64,000 bases of DNA from the NCBI GenBank assembly GCA_905183005.1, contig CAJJDO010000044.1, forward strand, positions 487,122-551,121, given 5' to 3'. Source of the stretch: Paramecium pentaurelia. Taxonomy: Eukaryota > Ciliophora > Oligohymenophorea > Peniculida > Parameciidae. The notes under the pieces were generated by a model. That model did no database searches. It saw nothing but the letters and a program-made list of their open reading frames with translations, and was not told the origin of the DNA. Made by a program: the position numbers and the translations under genes. How positions within the stretch are numbered: position 1 is the stretch's first letter; each line of letters opens with the position of its first letter. Below are positions 15,223 through 27,363 of this stretch, piece by piece.

Positions 15223-15978
15223 TAATTCGTTTTTATAAAATAATGTTATAATAATTTATAATAAAAATATTGCTTGTTCTTATTAAACTCTATTTTTATA
15301 ATATGAAATGTATTGATTCTAAGTTACTTGAATATTCACTTTAACATCACTACTATTCATATCCTTATGAAAAATATATATTTAAACAATAAATTAATTA
15401 AATTAATGATAATAACCTTATTTAGTATTTCTTAATCTTTTCTATAAAAGTTTAATCTTTAATTCTAAGAGAGCAAAAAATGTAATAAAAGATAAACTAA
15501 TAAAAATGATTTTATAATTATTTTTTTAGTCAATTAAAATGAAATTTTGTATTTTTGTTACAGTAATGTTAAACTTATGGATGAAATCCAAAATGGCTTG
15601 TATATTAATTTAATATATTTTTACAATATTTATTTAAATATCAGTAAATTTGATTCACTTCTATTTAAATTGCACATTTTCTATAAAATAAAGAATTAAA
15701 CTTCTGCATCTGAGTTTATATTTAGGAGACTGCAAGAATTGAATATTCAAATTTATATTAATATTTGATTTTCTAGTAATGTAGATAAAATGAAAATTGT
15801 AATAATACGACAAAGTGTAGATTAATATCTAAATTAAAAAAATCATATTTATTGATTTCATTTATTAATTAGATTTGCATTAGGTAGAGACTTTAAAACT
15901 TAACTAATTTCAATTGAATAATTATATAGATAGAATAAAGAAGTAATGCAATAGAATGTTCTAGATTTATATGATTTA
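15223..15978. other. AT-rich spacer, no supported gene
   Basis: Roughly 750 bp upstream of the trichocyst matrix gene and downstream of eIF2A. A plus-strand frame near 15539 (about 110 codons) lacks any recognisable feature and has random-looking composition. An in-frame extension of the matrix protein frame runs upstream of 15222, but the signal peptide argues for the start given. Confidence 0.45.
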
Positions 15979-17433
15979 TCATTATTATTATTACTATTAT
16001 TTTGGTTTTCTAACTCTTTTCTTTTTTTCTTTAGGAGGGTCATAACCAGGAGGATAATTATTGTTAGATTGTTTTCCAAAGGTTTCATCAACTTGTAATA
16101 CTCTTGCACCTTCTCCTGCTTTCATAGCTCTCATTTATTATGCAAGTGGATTATCAGCAAAAGCAATGAATTATTTTTTAGGTGGTTCCTATTAAACTTA
16201 TTTAGTAGGAGTAGGTGGTCTTTCTTCAAATTTAATATTTGAAGGTCTAAATTAAACATCATATAATTCCAAGAATTTTCTATTGATTATTTCTTTACCA
16301 TGATAATCAAAGAGTGAATATTAATTATCTACATTCATTCTAGGTGTTACTTTTGCACAAACATAATATCTACTACATGGTGACCAGTAACATAAACTGG
16401 CAGATTTGTATTTATTATTACTTACTTATTTAAGTGTTTTAGTATCCCATATATGAATAGAACCATCCAAATTACCAAATCCACAGATCATAACAAATCT
16501 ACCATTACCCCATATAATTTTATTCTTATGGTCTTTTCCAAATTCAAAGAGTGGTTTACAAGTATTGTCATACATTACAGCTCCAGATGGCATGAAACCA
16601 GATAATAAAATAAATTCTTTAGAGGAAGGTGACCATTAAACATGATGTATAGGTCCTTCATAAGTTGGTAATTCCCTAAGAGCATTTTTTGGGAAATCAT
16701 AAAATAAAACTTAATTTTATCCGAAATAACTTTAGTTTGTATTGTCTTCATGAAATCCTTTATTGATTAATAAGGATTATCCATTTGGTGACCAAATTAC
16801 TTCCAAATCACTAGTTTAATGTAATTTTTTTTCATATTTGATTTTACCATTAATATCAACTATCTTTAAAAATGATTCTTTAATATTAAAATCCATTAAA
16901 CTATAACAAACAATCAAAGGTTTTTATGTATTAGGTTATACACTAAAATATTCGCAATTTCCAATATCAGTTTAAAAAAGACATTTATTATCAGCATAAC
17001 AATGCAACTTTTAATTTTGAATAATATAAAAGTATTAATCTTCTGATGAAAATTTTAAGATTGGCCAAGCTTCTCTTTTAAAATTTTTAATATTGAAATT
17101 GATACCCTTTGATTCTAATGAAGGAAATTTTAAAATTTGCAATTAAAATGATTATTAATCTAATTTATCCATAATAATAAGATTTTATTTAGATTCTGTA
17201 AGATGAATATTCTATAAGTTTGTAAATTCCAGTTCCTTTACTGGTTATTTATAATCATGTAGCTTGATTGACTTCTTATTAAACATGAGTATATATTCCT
17301 CCAAAACTATCAATTAGGCATTTCCATCCTAATTAATCAATTACATTTCCTCATCTGATTTTGCCAACATATTGGAAAGATAAACTCCATTTTTATTCCG
17401 TATTACTAATTGATGAGGAATGTTTTGCTCCAT
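15979..17433 (-). CDS. EIF2A: eukaryotic translation initiation factor 2A (eIF2A)
   Basis: 484 residues in one intronless frame. The beta-propeller is recognisable by family-typical strings: GPIHHVQWSPSSKEF, LLSGFMPSGAVMYD, FVMICGFGNLDGSIHIWDT and CYWSPCSRYYVCAKVTPRM. eIF2A is a monomeric factor that can deliver Met-tRNA to the 40S subunit under special conditions. Animal eIF2A has about 585 residues; here the C-terminal coiled-coil extension is shortened to a basic tail ending in about six glutamines before TGA 15979. The start at 17433 gives MEQNIPHQLV. It lies between two trichocyst matrix genes on the same strand, 35 bp from the upstream one. Confidence 0.93.
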
Positions 17434-17468
17434 AATTAATTTATAATTAAATAATTTATTATATCTAA

Positions 17469-18794
17469 TCATTTGTAATCGGCTACTCCTTCCAAAGTTT
17501 TCATCACTCTCTTAAATTATCCTCCTTTCTATTCCATAGCCTCCAATAGTAAACCAACAGTATTCAATTATTCTTCCCTAATGTCAATCAATAATTTACA
17601 GTTATCTTTTTTCAATTTTATAAGCTGATTCCTAATCATTACACATTTCAATCTTTGTTTATAATAAGTCTTTGTTATTATTAATAGAAAATCTAGTTAA
17701 ATCTTCACTCTATTCCAATGAACTCAATTACTAACTTAAAGCAGCAGATTCATTCCCTAATTATCCTATTTCAACATCAGCCTATTATTTTTATTTATTT
17801 ATCAATTTTAATGTTTAAATAATAACATCTCCTTTGCTATCATCAGCCTTCTCCTCTCTTCTCTTCACTTAAGCAATCCAATCTAAAACACTAGAAGTGA
17901 TATCAATCACTTAACTAGCCAATTTATTTAAAGTTTCTTCTGAATCATCATACATAATATTTCCTTCTTTGATATCATGCATCTATTAACATAAATCCTC
18001 AATTCCTTAAACTAATTAAGTAACTCCATTCTGAATATAAATTTATATTCATACCATTTCTAATCCAGTCTTGACTCTTTGAATAGCAACAATGATTTAA
18101 ATGAATGCATATTTCTCATTATGTTATCTTTCTTCTTCTTCTTCATCATAATCATCATCATCATTAAATGGAGTTTCATCATCATCCCAATATTAATTAT
18201 CTCTAACAGCAGCCTTTCTCTATCTATTCTATCTTTATGACAAATAAGCAATAAATTTATTCCTGATTTCTACAATGACTACCATAGCTTTATCTAATTA
18301 ATCTTGATTATAATTGAAAAACGATTATTCTGCCTCTCTTAATTCAATATATCTAGTTTCTTAGTGATCAAGTTCTTGTCTCATCTTATTTTTCTAATGA
18401 AATCGATGTATTATTAGATCATAACGAGGTTATTTACGTGCCCTTGTTATTTAAATGTCTCTCTATATATATTATATTTTATTCGATTACTAATTTACGA
18501 TTCAATTCCTCATCATTTGTCTTTAATTCTTTTATTTCTTAATTGCATTTCTCTTATGCTTGTTTGAATTATTGTACTCCTTCTTCCAATCTTCTATCTA
18601 CACTATTATAAAAGTTAGCTATGTCTCTAATTATCTTCTCAACTGGATCATTCATTTATATTTTCTCTAAGAAAGATTTACCAAATTCAGTTTATCTCAT
18701 CTACATATTGTTGAATTGTTACTTGTTTTAATGTACTTTCTAAATCAGATCCCATTACACATATCGATAGCAACATAAATATGAATTGCTTCAT
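17469..18794 (-). CDS. trichocyst matrix protein-like (secretory granule)
   Basis: 409 residues. Clear signal peptide (MKQFIFMLLSICVMG), then a motif around TEFGKSFLEKIQMNDPVEKI typical of the N-terminal part of ciliate trichocyst matrix proteins, long acidic helices, an Asp/Glu cluster (DDDDYDEEEEE) and a C-terminal coiled coil ending GVADYK. Structural component of trichocyst crystalline cores, normally cleaved during granule maturation. Four introns: 18701-18722, 18463-18490, 18031-18054, 17578-17599 (22, 28, 24, 22 nt); spliced length is exact. The start at 18794 is fixed by the signal peptide. Its start is just 27 nt from that of the divergent kinase at 18821. Confidence 0.85.
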
Positions 18795-18820
18795 TATTAT
18801 TATTATAAAAACGATTAAAT
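18795..18820. promoter_or_regulatory. 26-bp bidirectional promoter/leader region
   Basis: Only 26 bp lie between the start codons of the divergent trichocyst matrix gene and ULK-like kinase. It contains a TATTATTATTATAAAA-like run. All promoter and 5' leader sequence for both genes must be here or overlap coding sequence. Inferred from spacing only. Confidence 0.4.
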
Positions 18821-20251
18821 ATGAATGTTCAAGTTGGCAAATTTTAATTTAATTCTCGTTTTTGTTTAGGAGAGGGTGCTTATGGAAAAGTGTTTCTAGG
18901 ATAAGATACTGAAAATAATGAACAAGTAGCTATCAAATAAATAGATACCAAATTCATTGAATAATAAGACAAGTATATTAAATAACAGATTATTAATGAA
19001 ATCGAAATTCTCAAAAAATGCAATCATCCCAACATTGTTAGATTTATAGATTTAATTGATACTCCTAAATATATCTACATTATTATTGAATATTGTAAAG
19101 ATGGAGATCTAAAGGAATTATTGAATTAAAAAAGATTAAGTGAAGTTGAATCATTTGATGTACTTAGACAAATTGTAGAAGGATTCAAAGAATTACAAAA
19201 ACATAGTATAATTCATAGAGATTTAAAACCAGCTAATATTTTAATAAATAATGGAATTTTCAAAATTGCAGATTTTGGTTTTGCAAAAATTGTTAATAAT
19301 TATTCAAGTACAAATATGCTTAAATCTTTGGTTGGATCACCTTATTATATGGCACCTTAATTACTTGGTTATTAATAATATTGTTTCAAATGTGATATTT
19401 GGTCATTGGCAGTCATTTATTTTGAAATGATTTTTGGAAATCTCCCTTGGTTAGCAAATGATCCATAATCTTTATTAAAAAAGATTTTAAGTTAACCAAT
19501 AATAGAAAAATTGAAATAAGGAAAAATTAGTTAATTTAGTATGTACTTTTTAGAAAAAACATTAACAATTGATGAATTTAGAAGACCCAATTGGTAAGAG
19601 GTTGTTTAGATGATCAATGCATCACCTTTAATGAAAGCAGATAAAAATTCAATATCATAACAATAATCTTAAAGTAAAACCAATATTTTAGATGTAAGTG
19701 CTTCATGTGATACTAAATCAAATATCAATTCAATATAACCAGAATAATAAAAGAAAAGATAAGAAATAATATTTAAACATTATTTATGTTAAGAAATATT
19801 GATAAATAAATCAGAAATTTTGTAATTTTGTGAAGGCAATAATGTATTATTAAAGTTGTCATTTTGTTTATCAAAGTGGGTTTTAATATTAAGTTAATAA
19901 TTATTAAAAGAGTTACCAGAATTAAAAAGGGAACATGAATTTTATGTATAGTTTATGCATGATTTAGAAGAATTAAGATTATCTTATGAATTTAATATTG
20001 ACAGAGTTTCTTAGATTTGTTAAGATTATTGTATAGAATATTTAACAATAGCATAAAGAAATTTATAAAATATGAGTGAAACATACTTATTAGTGTTAAC
20101 TGAGTATTTGATTAATTTTGCAAGGATTTTAAGAGATGGAAAAGATTCACCTATTGATTATGAAGAATTGGCTTAAAGTAAATTGAATGACTACGATTTT
20201 TAATTATATCATGATATTCTAAGGACGAATTTGAATGCAATTGTTATTTGA
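18821..20251 (+). CDS. ULK/Atg1-like serine/threonine kinase
   Basis: 476 residues, intronless. An intact kinase domain occupies about 1-265: glycine loop GEGAYGKVF, VAIK lysine, HRDLKPANIL, DFGFAK, GSPYYMAPQLL and CDIWSLAVI. The GSPYYMAPQ segment and overall order fit the ULK/Atg1 group, whose members start autophagy or, as ULK-type ciliary kinases such as Fused, act in cilia. The C-terminal 200 residues are helical without a domain I recognise, though they occupy the place of the Atg13-binding region of Atg1. The start at 18821 follows the divergent trichocyst gene by 26 bp. Catalytic residues are all present, so activity is expected. Confidence 0.88.
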
Positions 20252-20277
20252 TTTGATAATTTTTATTATTATTATAA

Positions 20278-23200
20278 ATGTCGTAACTTCTAATGGTGTG
20301 GCTAAATGATGAGGTTCAATTAAGTAAGAAGGTAACATCATTCGAAAATGATTTCAGTAATGGATATCTTTTTGGTGAATTACTGAGCAAATTCAATCAA
20401 TAACTAAATTTTGAAGAATTCTCAAATAAGTAATAAAATAAGATAATGAAATAGAGATGTTCGAGAAGCTAAAATGAAGAATTTTTAATTGCTTGAACCA
20501 ACATTTAAGACACTTCATATTTCATTTAATTTTTAGTTGGCAGATTAAGTTATAAAGTGTAAAAAGGGAGTGGCTATGCAATTACTATATTAATTATAGA
20601 TGGTATTAAAGATTTGATATTTTAAAGTAATTGTAAAAAGTGAATGATCCACATGATATTATGATGCATGCAAAAACAGGGAAATATAATGTAATTCAAT
20701 CTCTAATGGTTATTCGATAACCAAAAGAATAATTTGATAAGATGGAATAAGATTTCTTTATATAAAAATTGAATGAGAGAAATAAGGCATAAAAAGATGT
20801 AAATTTAGAGAGATCTCTTGGAAAATTTACAACATTTGCTATTTAATAGGCAGAGAAAGAGAGAAGATTAAAGATAAAGGAAGAAATAGAAGAGAGGAAT
20901 TTAAAGGAAGAAATGCGTAAGATTCAATTAAATAAATTATAAAGAAATATGGCATTTATGGAGGATTGGAATTAAAAGGGAATTGATAATTGGAAGAAAA
21001 ATTAATAGATTAGATATAAAAATAAAGTAAATGATGATAAATTTAAATCTACTATGCAAAAAATAGCAGAAGATAGATTAGTTTAGACTTAATAGTTTTT
21101 GAAAAGTGAAATGGAATAGTAGATTGAAATATTTGAGAATAGATAAAAAGATGAATCTGTAAGTTTAGGATTAAGAAATAAAATGATGAATGAATTTATG
21201 AGAAAAGAGAGAGATAAAAGAAGAAGAAAAATGATTGTAGATTAAGAGAAGTAGACAAATGAATTATAAAGAAGAGAATATTGTGTTTTAGAGAAACTTA
21301 AATAATAGAGTAGATAAGAAAAAGAAATAATGTATGAAATATGGAGATCATTTTAATGTAAAGAAGTAATTTGTGAAAATAGAATATTAAGAGATGAAAA
21401 TTATAAAAATAAATAGGAATTAAATGTTATTAATCAAAAATTTAAGGAAGAAGAAATGTTAAGAGCATTATAACAAGAATTTAATGAAGAAATAGAATTA
21501 TAATAAAAGAGATAATTAGAAATTAATGTTGAATATAAATTATTGATTAGACAATAGAATTATGAAAAATGTAGAAAATTAGTTGAAATTCTATTTGAAA
21601 TTGAAGAATAAGTTTATGAACATCTATAAAATAATGATTCAAATTAAATAAATTAATAATTCACAAGAGAAAATAATCATTTATTTGAATAAGGAATGGA
21701 TTTAATACCTTATAAAAGATTTAGAACATATGATCCAATCAAAGAAATGAAGCTATAAGAAACTTAAAATTATAAATAAAAAATGTTTTTAGCTAAAATG
21801 GAGATGTAAGACTATTTAGAAGGTAATGGAGCATGGAATATCTATTAAGCATAGAATAATTATACTCTAGGAAATTTAGTGAGATATTTAATTGAGAGTT
21901 AATTTGAAATTACTAATCCAGAACAAATAGAACTCAATATTCCCTATGTTCCATTTAGAGGATCTGTGATAGGATTTGCATTTAGTGGCAAGAGTACTAT
22001 TAGTGAATTATTGAGTAAGAAATATGGAATTACTTTATTATATGTTGATGTCATAATAAATGAGTTATTAGAATATATAAGTAAATATTAATAAGGAGAA
22101 GAACATTCATAAGTTTGGGATTAACAATAAATTGAATTGGGTTAATCTATCTCTAATCATTTATTAGAAGGAGAAAATATCCCTGATGAATTATACATTA
22201 AAGCTATTGTGTAGAAGATCAAAAGAACATTTGAATAACAAACATTTGAATAGATTTATGAAGAATAAAAAGATAAATGTTAAAATCATAATGTTAGAAT
22301 AATCAAAACTATTGATGATTTTAATGATGATGGTATTAATTGGGAAGATTTTCATAGAAATAATATGATAAATAATAAACCCTATTGTAAAGGTTGGTTA
22401 TTGGTTGGATTTCCTCATACTTATGATTAAGCAAAACTATTGGAAAAATATCTTACCAATATATAACCATAAGATGAACCTACTGCATTATAAACTAGAC
22501 TTGAAAAAGCTGCTAGGATTGTTAAACCAAATGAATATCATAAAGTTCCAAGAACTAAACAGGAGAGTGGAGTTGGAATTTGTATGTATTTGGAAATACC
22601 TTCTAATGAAATGTGTTTAAGAAGAGCTATTGGAAGAAGATTTGATAATCATAACAATTCCTTATATCATCTAGATTCAAATCCTCCTCCAGTAGATAAT
22701 GCCCCTTTAATTGAAAGAATCAAACCTTTATATGAAGTTGATAATCTCTAATAGTAGATCTCAGATAAAAATTCATATTTTATGACTTAGATAGAGGGAC
22801 TCAAAAATTGGTATGATAATTTTGAATCCAGATGTGGGTCCAATATATAAAAGGCTTTCATAACTGTAGATGCATCTAATAATTATGAAAAGGTATTTTA
22901 TGATGTAGACTAAGTATTCTAAAATTTTCTTTAAATTCAGATTAATTAAATTTAATAAAAACAAGAATCCTAATTGAATAAAATATTAGAAGAAAAAGAA
23001 TTAATTAAATAATAATAGGAATAAGAAGAATTAGATTAAAAATGTTAGATTAAATAAGTTTAATTAGACAAATTACCTTTGAAATAGCCAAGTTAGGCTT
23101 TTCTTAAATATTTAAATGGTTATTGGAATTTGATTGAAAATAAGTATATTTCACTTTAAAATATTTTCAAGGGATTTAGAGAATAACGAGAATTCATTAC

Positions 23201-24706
23201 TAATTATTAAATGGATATTCAACGAAAATTTATAGATTTAATTAATACACCAGATGAAAAGTTCTATTTTATTAGAAATTACTAAGAATAATACAATGAA
23301 TTCATTTTTGAGAATCCTGATTTATGTGAAGAAGATATTTGTAAAGAAGAATTACATTAGAGAGTTGATGATGTATATGATTAATTAATAGATATAATAG
23401 ATTAAAAGAGAGATGATTTAATAGTAGAAAAATCATAAATATAAACATCATAATTTATAGAAAATGAAATTGAACTTTATTTATTATAATTGAAAACAAT
23501 GCTTGTAATTGAATTAGATAGAACAACTAATTCAATTTAATTATTAAATGATTATTATAGTACATTAGAAGGTATAGAATTATCAGAAATCTAACCAGCT
23601 GTTGGAGAATTATAATTGATAGATGGAGATGATCCATAAATTAGATTAGATAAATTAATAGCTGATACTTTGAGAATATTTGCAGGAGAAGAGGAAATAA
23701 TAGAAGATAAAAATAAGAAAGGAGCTAAATAACCTGCAAAGAAAGAAGAGAAAAAGGGTAAAAAAGGAAAAGAAGAAGAAATTATTAAGAAAGAATTATA
23801 AAATTCAGAAGCTATAAATGCTATAGATTTAGAAAAATAAATTTTTAAAGAAAGAGTAGATGTAATCAAAAGATTTGCTACTTAAACTATTTTAAAATAT
23901 AAATAAGCAGTTGATCTATTGTATTCTAAATTAGATGAATGGATTCATTATACACATTTAACTGAAATAAAAGCATTAGATGCCATTTCTAATCTATTTA
24001 GAGGATATATTGAAAGAGGTGAAAGAATATAAAAAGAACTATAATTATAATTTGTTGATGTTATAATTAGTCATGAAGTTCTTAATTTTTTGACACCTAT
24101 TCCTCCTCCTTTGACTGCTAGAGAACCTTTGTCAAAAGAAAGATTTTCTATATCTTAATTATATTATTTAATTGAAGACTTAAGAGCAATCACTAATACT
24201 CATTTATTCATTGATATTAAATAACTTGCTTTACTCTTATCTAGATCATCCTATGACGTACTTAAATTAACACCAGCATAATGGATGAGAGCTATCAAAG
24301 TATTAGATCAAAATGGGTATTTTACCTTCTCTATTCAATTATAGTTATGTGAATGTAAGATAAATATGTACTTATTTAATCTTATTGCAATCACCAATTC
24401 CAAAGGAAGAGGAATTGCAAATCTATTAAACTTAATTAAATGGACTTTTAGTAGATAAAGAAAATTTTGTTAATACACCAGCTTGGTTTGATGAATTTGA
24501 GAAGGTTCCAGAGGAAGAAAGTATTTATTAGATTAAATTAATTAGATACAAATTACTTTGATAGAATTATTTATATAAAAGAGCTTCTTTTCTTTATTCA
24601 TAAAGATGAAAATGATTAATTAGCAACAAAATAATATTTAGAAATTTTAAATATTAAAGGAGATAGATACATTGACTTTTTGTTATAAAATCTTTAAGAA
24701 TTGTGA
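20278..24706 (+). CDS. SPEF2: SPEF2/CPC1 central-pair apparatus protein
   Basis: 1,441 residues. N-terminal calponin-homology-like CH domain (SQLLMVWLNDEV, NGYLFGELLSKF), long charged coiled coil, then an adenylate-kinase-like P-loop domain (GFAFSGKST at about 549-557, with GWLLVGFPHTYDQA downstream), a Glu/Lys-rich segment and a C-terminal helical/EF-hand-like part. This order matches SPEF2 (Chlamydomonas CPC1), part of the C1b projection of the ciliary central pair and needed for normal beating. Human SPEF2 is about 1,800 residues. Introns: 20430-20454, 20603-20627, 24317-24344, 24521-24545; spliced length exact. The last two rescue a C-terminus that otherwise breaks. P-loop residues Gly-Lys-Ser are intact. 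Confidence 0.92.
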
Positions 24707-24770
24707 TATTTTCATTTAAATTATATTTTATATCTAGATTAAAATAATAATATTTGTTTATACATATGAT

Positions 24771-25173
24771 TCATTTTTATATTGAGATTCTTGGTCTTTA
24801 TATTCTCTTTAAATCATTTTCATCTTATGTTGGTTATTCCTTAAATTATTATTAAGATGAATATAATTCCTACAATATTTTATCATTAGTTTAATAATTT
24901 AAATTTAGTTCAAATTCACATTATGAATCTAATCTATAAAGTAAGTAATCAATATATTCATTAAGTTCATTTAAACCTTTAATTATATAAATGTATACCA
25001 CTTTACTAAAATTATGTGATTAATACTTAATCAAGTTTATCCAAAGTTTATAATTGTTCATTGAATAACATTTTACTAATGATGGGTATTCTATCTTCAG
25101 GATTTATATTCAATTTATTAAACTCTTGTTCAACTTTTTAAATAGCTTCAATTAATTGTTTTATATTATTCAT
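24771..25173 (-). CDS. small helical protein, unknown
   Basis: 126 residues with one 22-nt intron (24977-24998). Not recognised. The chain is predicted helical and acidic, with NPEDRIPIISKMLF and a C-terminal tail (KRIQRPRISIQK) with possible phosphorylation sites. Tail-to-tail with SPEF2 (64 bp). The start ATG at 25173 is in the same frame as, and 12 nt after, the stop codon of the upstream minus-strand gene at 25186, so the two could in principle be one transcription unit or one gene with a missed intron. Codon use and the frame-restoring intron support a real gene. Confidence 0.6.
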
Positions 25174-25185
25174 AATATTCAAAAG

Positions 25186-25787
25186 TCAATTAACAACTCC
25201 AGTTACTAAAATTTCTCCATTGCTATCTATAGTATACTCCTGATTCCATTAAATTGATTCAGAGGATGAAGATGATTCAAGATCTAAATTAAATGGTTCA
25301 ACTGATTGAATGATTTCAGAACTTTAAGATTTGAATTCTTATTTGATTGGTGAATAATCAAGTAATTAGATGTCTTATTACATTACCTATAATTTGTCTT
25401 TCTTTTTCACTATCATACTTTATAACAATTATGAATAAGGTTCTTGTTCATTTTCTAAAGTTATTGAAGGAGGTGGATTTTGAGATTGAATTATAGAATT
25501 ATGTGATTATTCAGAAACAGAACTCTCAAGTTTCTATTCAACTTCTTAATACACTTGAATCTTAATCTATTCTTCAACATATACATCTTGCTTTTATTAC
25601 AAATCAAGATCATTTACTAATATATCTCCATATCAATGATACTAATATCGTAAATCAACTCAATTACAATGCTTATGCTATTTAAGATATTTGTGTTATT
25701 ATTATTAATTTATTCAACAATTTAATCAGTTTAAATTTATTTTGATTCTCTTCTTTTAATTTATGAACTTGAACACATTGGTCCCAT
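25186..25787 (-). CDS. acidic low-complexity protein, unknown
   Basis: 191 residues with one 26-nt intron (25617-25642). The N-terminus begins MGPMCSSS, which would suit N-myristoylation at Gly2 with a nearby palmitoylatable Cys; this is inference from the motif only. The remainder is Gln/Glu/Ser-rich with a run of five Ser (LESSSSSES). No domain recognised. The stop TGA at 25186 is followed 12 nt later, in frame, by the start of the next minus-strand gene. Divergent from the plus-strand gene at 25836, with 48 bp between start codons. Confidence 0.58.
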
Positions 25788-25835
25788 AGTATAAATTATT
25801 AATATTTTATAAAAGAAAATAAATTATATTTTTTA
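25788..25835. promoter_or_regulatory. 48-bp bidirectional promoter region
   Basis: Spacer between divergent start codons at 25787 (minus) and 25836 (plus); AT-rich, includes TATTTTATAAAAGAAAAT. Inferred from spacing only. Confidence 0.35.
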
Positions 25836-27341
25836 ATGTAATAACAGCATTTTTACACAGCAGAATAACTAGGTTATTTGATTGACAACATAGAATTAGG
25901 ACATAATACTGAACATCTATAGAAGTTGGCAGATAGAAAAATGATTAGATAGTCGAATTCTTAATATAAATTATAAGATGATATCATAAGAGAATAATAT
26001 CAATAATCTCATTAATATTAAGAAAAGATTTTGAATACTTATAGATTATTATAAGCATTTAATAATCCAAAAATTAGTTAATTACTTTTCGAATAATTTG
26101 ATGATGAGTATTTAGTTAGTAAGATTTCATTTCATATTTATAGTATAAAATACAGCTGATTAATGTATTGAATGGTATTATAGAACAGATAATAAGGAAT
26201 ATTTTAAAGTGATATTTGATCTCTCAAATTTACAAAATGATTTTTATGAAGCACTATAGAAAAAAATAGTTAAAGATATCAAAGCTAACCATGCCAAAGT
26301 TTACATTGTTATAAAGCATTTAACAGATATTTTGGAAGATTCATTTCTTATATCAATCTATCAAAATTTAATCTTAAATTATAGTTTCTGTTATCTTTAT
26401 GATTTCTAAAATTATAACAACACAATTAATTCAATCTATGAATTAACTGATTCAAAAATTTAGATTGTTGAGTCATAATATATGGAATCTATATATGAAT
26501 ATAGAACTTTAGTGTTTTAAGAATTATTTAATTTAGATAAAGAATAACTCAAAAATTGGTATTAATATTATTTAATAATAATAGTCTACTCTATTCAAAA
26601 GTGTATTTAACACCCAAATTATAATTTAATCTAATGTTTCAAGAAAGAATCAATAAAGATTTTAATGTTTAATAGATAAATATATAAGATAATTTAAGAT
26701 AAGAAATCATTTTATCATTACAATATATTCCAAAAAATATCTTAGTTGAATAATTTATTGGAACTATTATTTTGAATTACAAAGATTTAGTTAAATATAT
26801 CATAGATTTATATTTAGATAAATTAATTTAAGAGTAAAATTCTAAATTTTTATAATGCTTATTAAATTTGATATCTAATCCTGAATTAAAATCTCTATAT
26901 TATTAAAATAATAAGAAGAAACCCTTAATGAGAGAAACATTGAATATGTGTGTTGAGGAAAGATTCCAAAATTCATTAAATAATTAGGAATTAATTAAAT
27001 AGACAGTTAAATGTATATATGATTTATATAAAAATGGATTAATGGCTAGACCTTAATTACTAATATATATAAAATAGTTAATAAAACAATTGTGCAATTA
27101 ACATGCAAATAAATAGATAAATATTAAAGAAAATAAGATTTTCTCTTCTTTAATAGATTTATCTAATGTTATTGAAAGTTCAAATAAGGTTAAAGATCAT
27201 GAAATAATAAGTTTAGAAAGAGTGCTTAAAATAATCATTAATTAATACAAATTTAATTGGTTTGATATTGATAATCTAATTACTTTTGAAAGTTTAAGTT
27301 TAATTGTGAAATTGATAAATATGTATGATGAAAACAATTGA
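25836..27341 (+). CDS. unknown helical protein
   Basis: 484 residues, introns 26119-26143 (25 nt) and 26559-26584 (26 nt); both are needed to keep one frame and the spliced length is exact. Not recognised. The sequence is Leu/Ile/Asn-rich and looks all-helical throughout (for example NLMFQERINKDFNV and LVKYIIDLYLDKLI), suggesting a helical-repeat or cullin/MIF4G-like fold, but no signature is clear enough to name. No signal peptide or membrane segment. It ends 22 bp from the stop of the convergent coiled-coil gene. Confidence 0.68.
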
Positions 27342-27363
27342 ATTTTAATAAATAAGCATAAAA

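Noticed and set aside
15539..15750. plus-strand frame of about 110 codons in the spacer before eIF2A's 3' end
   Set aside because: Random-looking composition and no recognisable feature.
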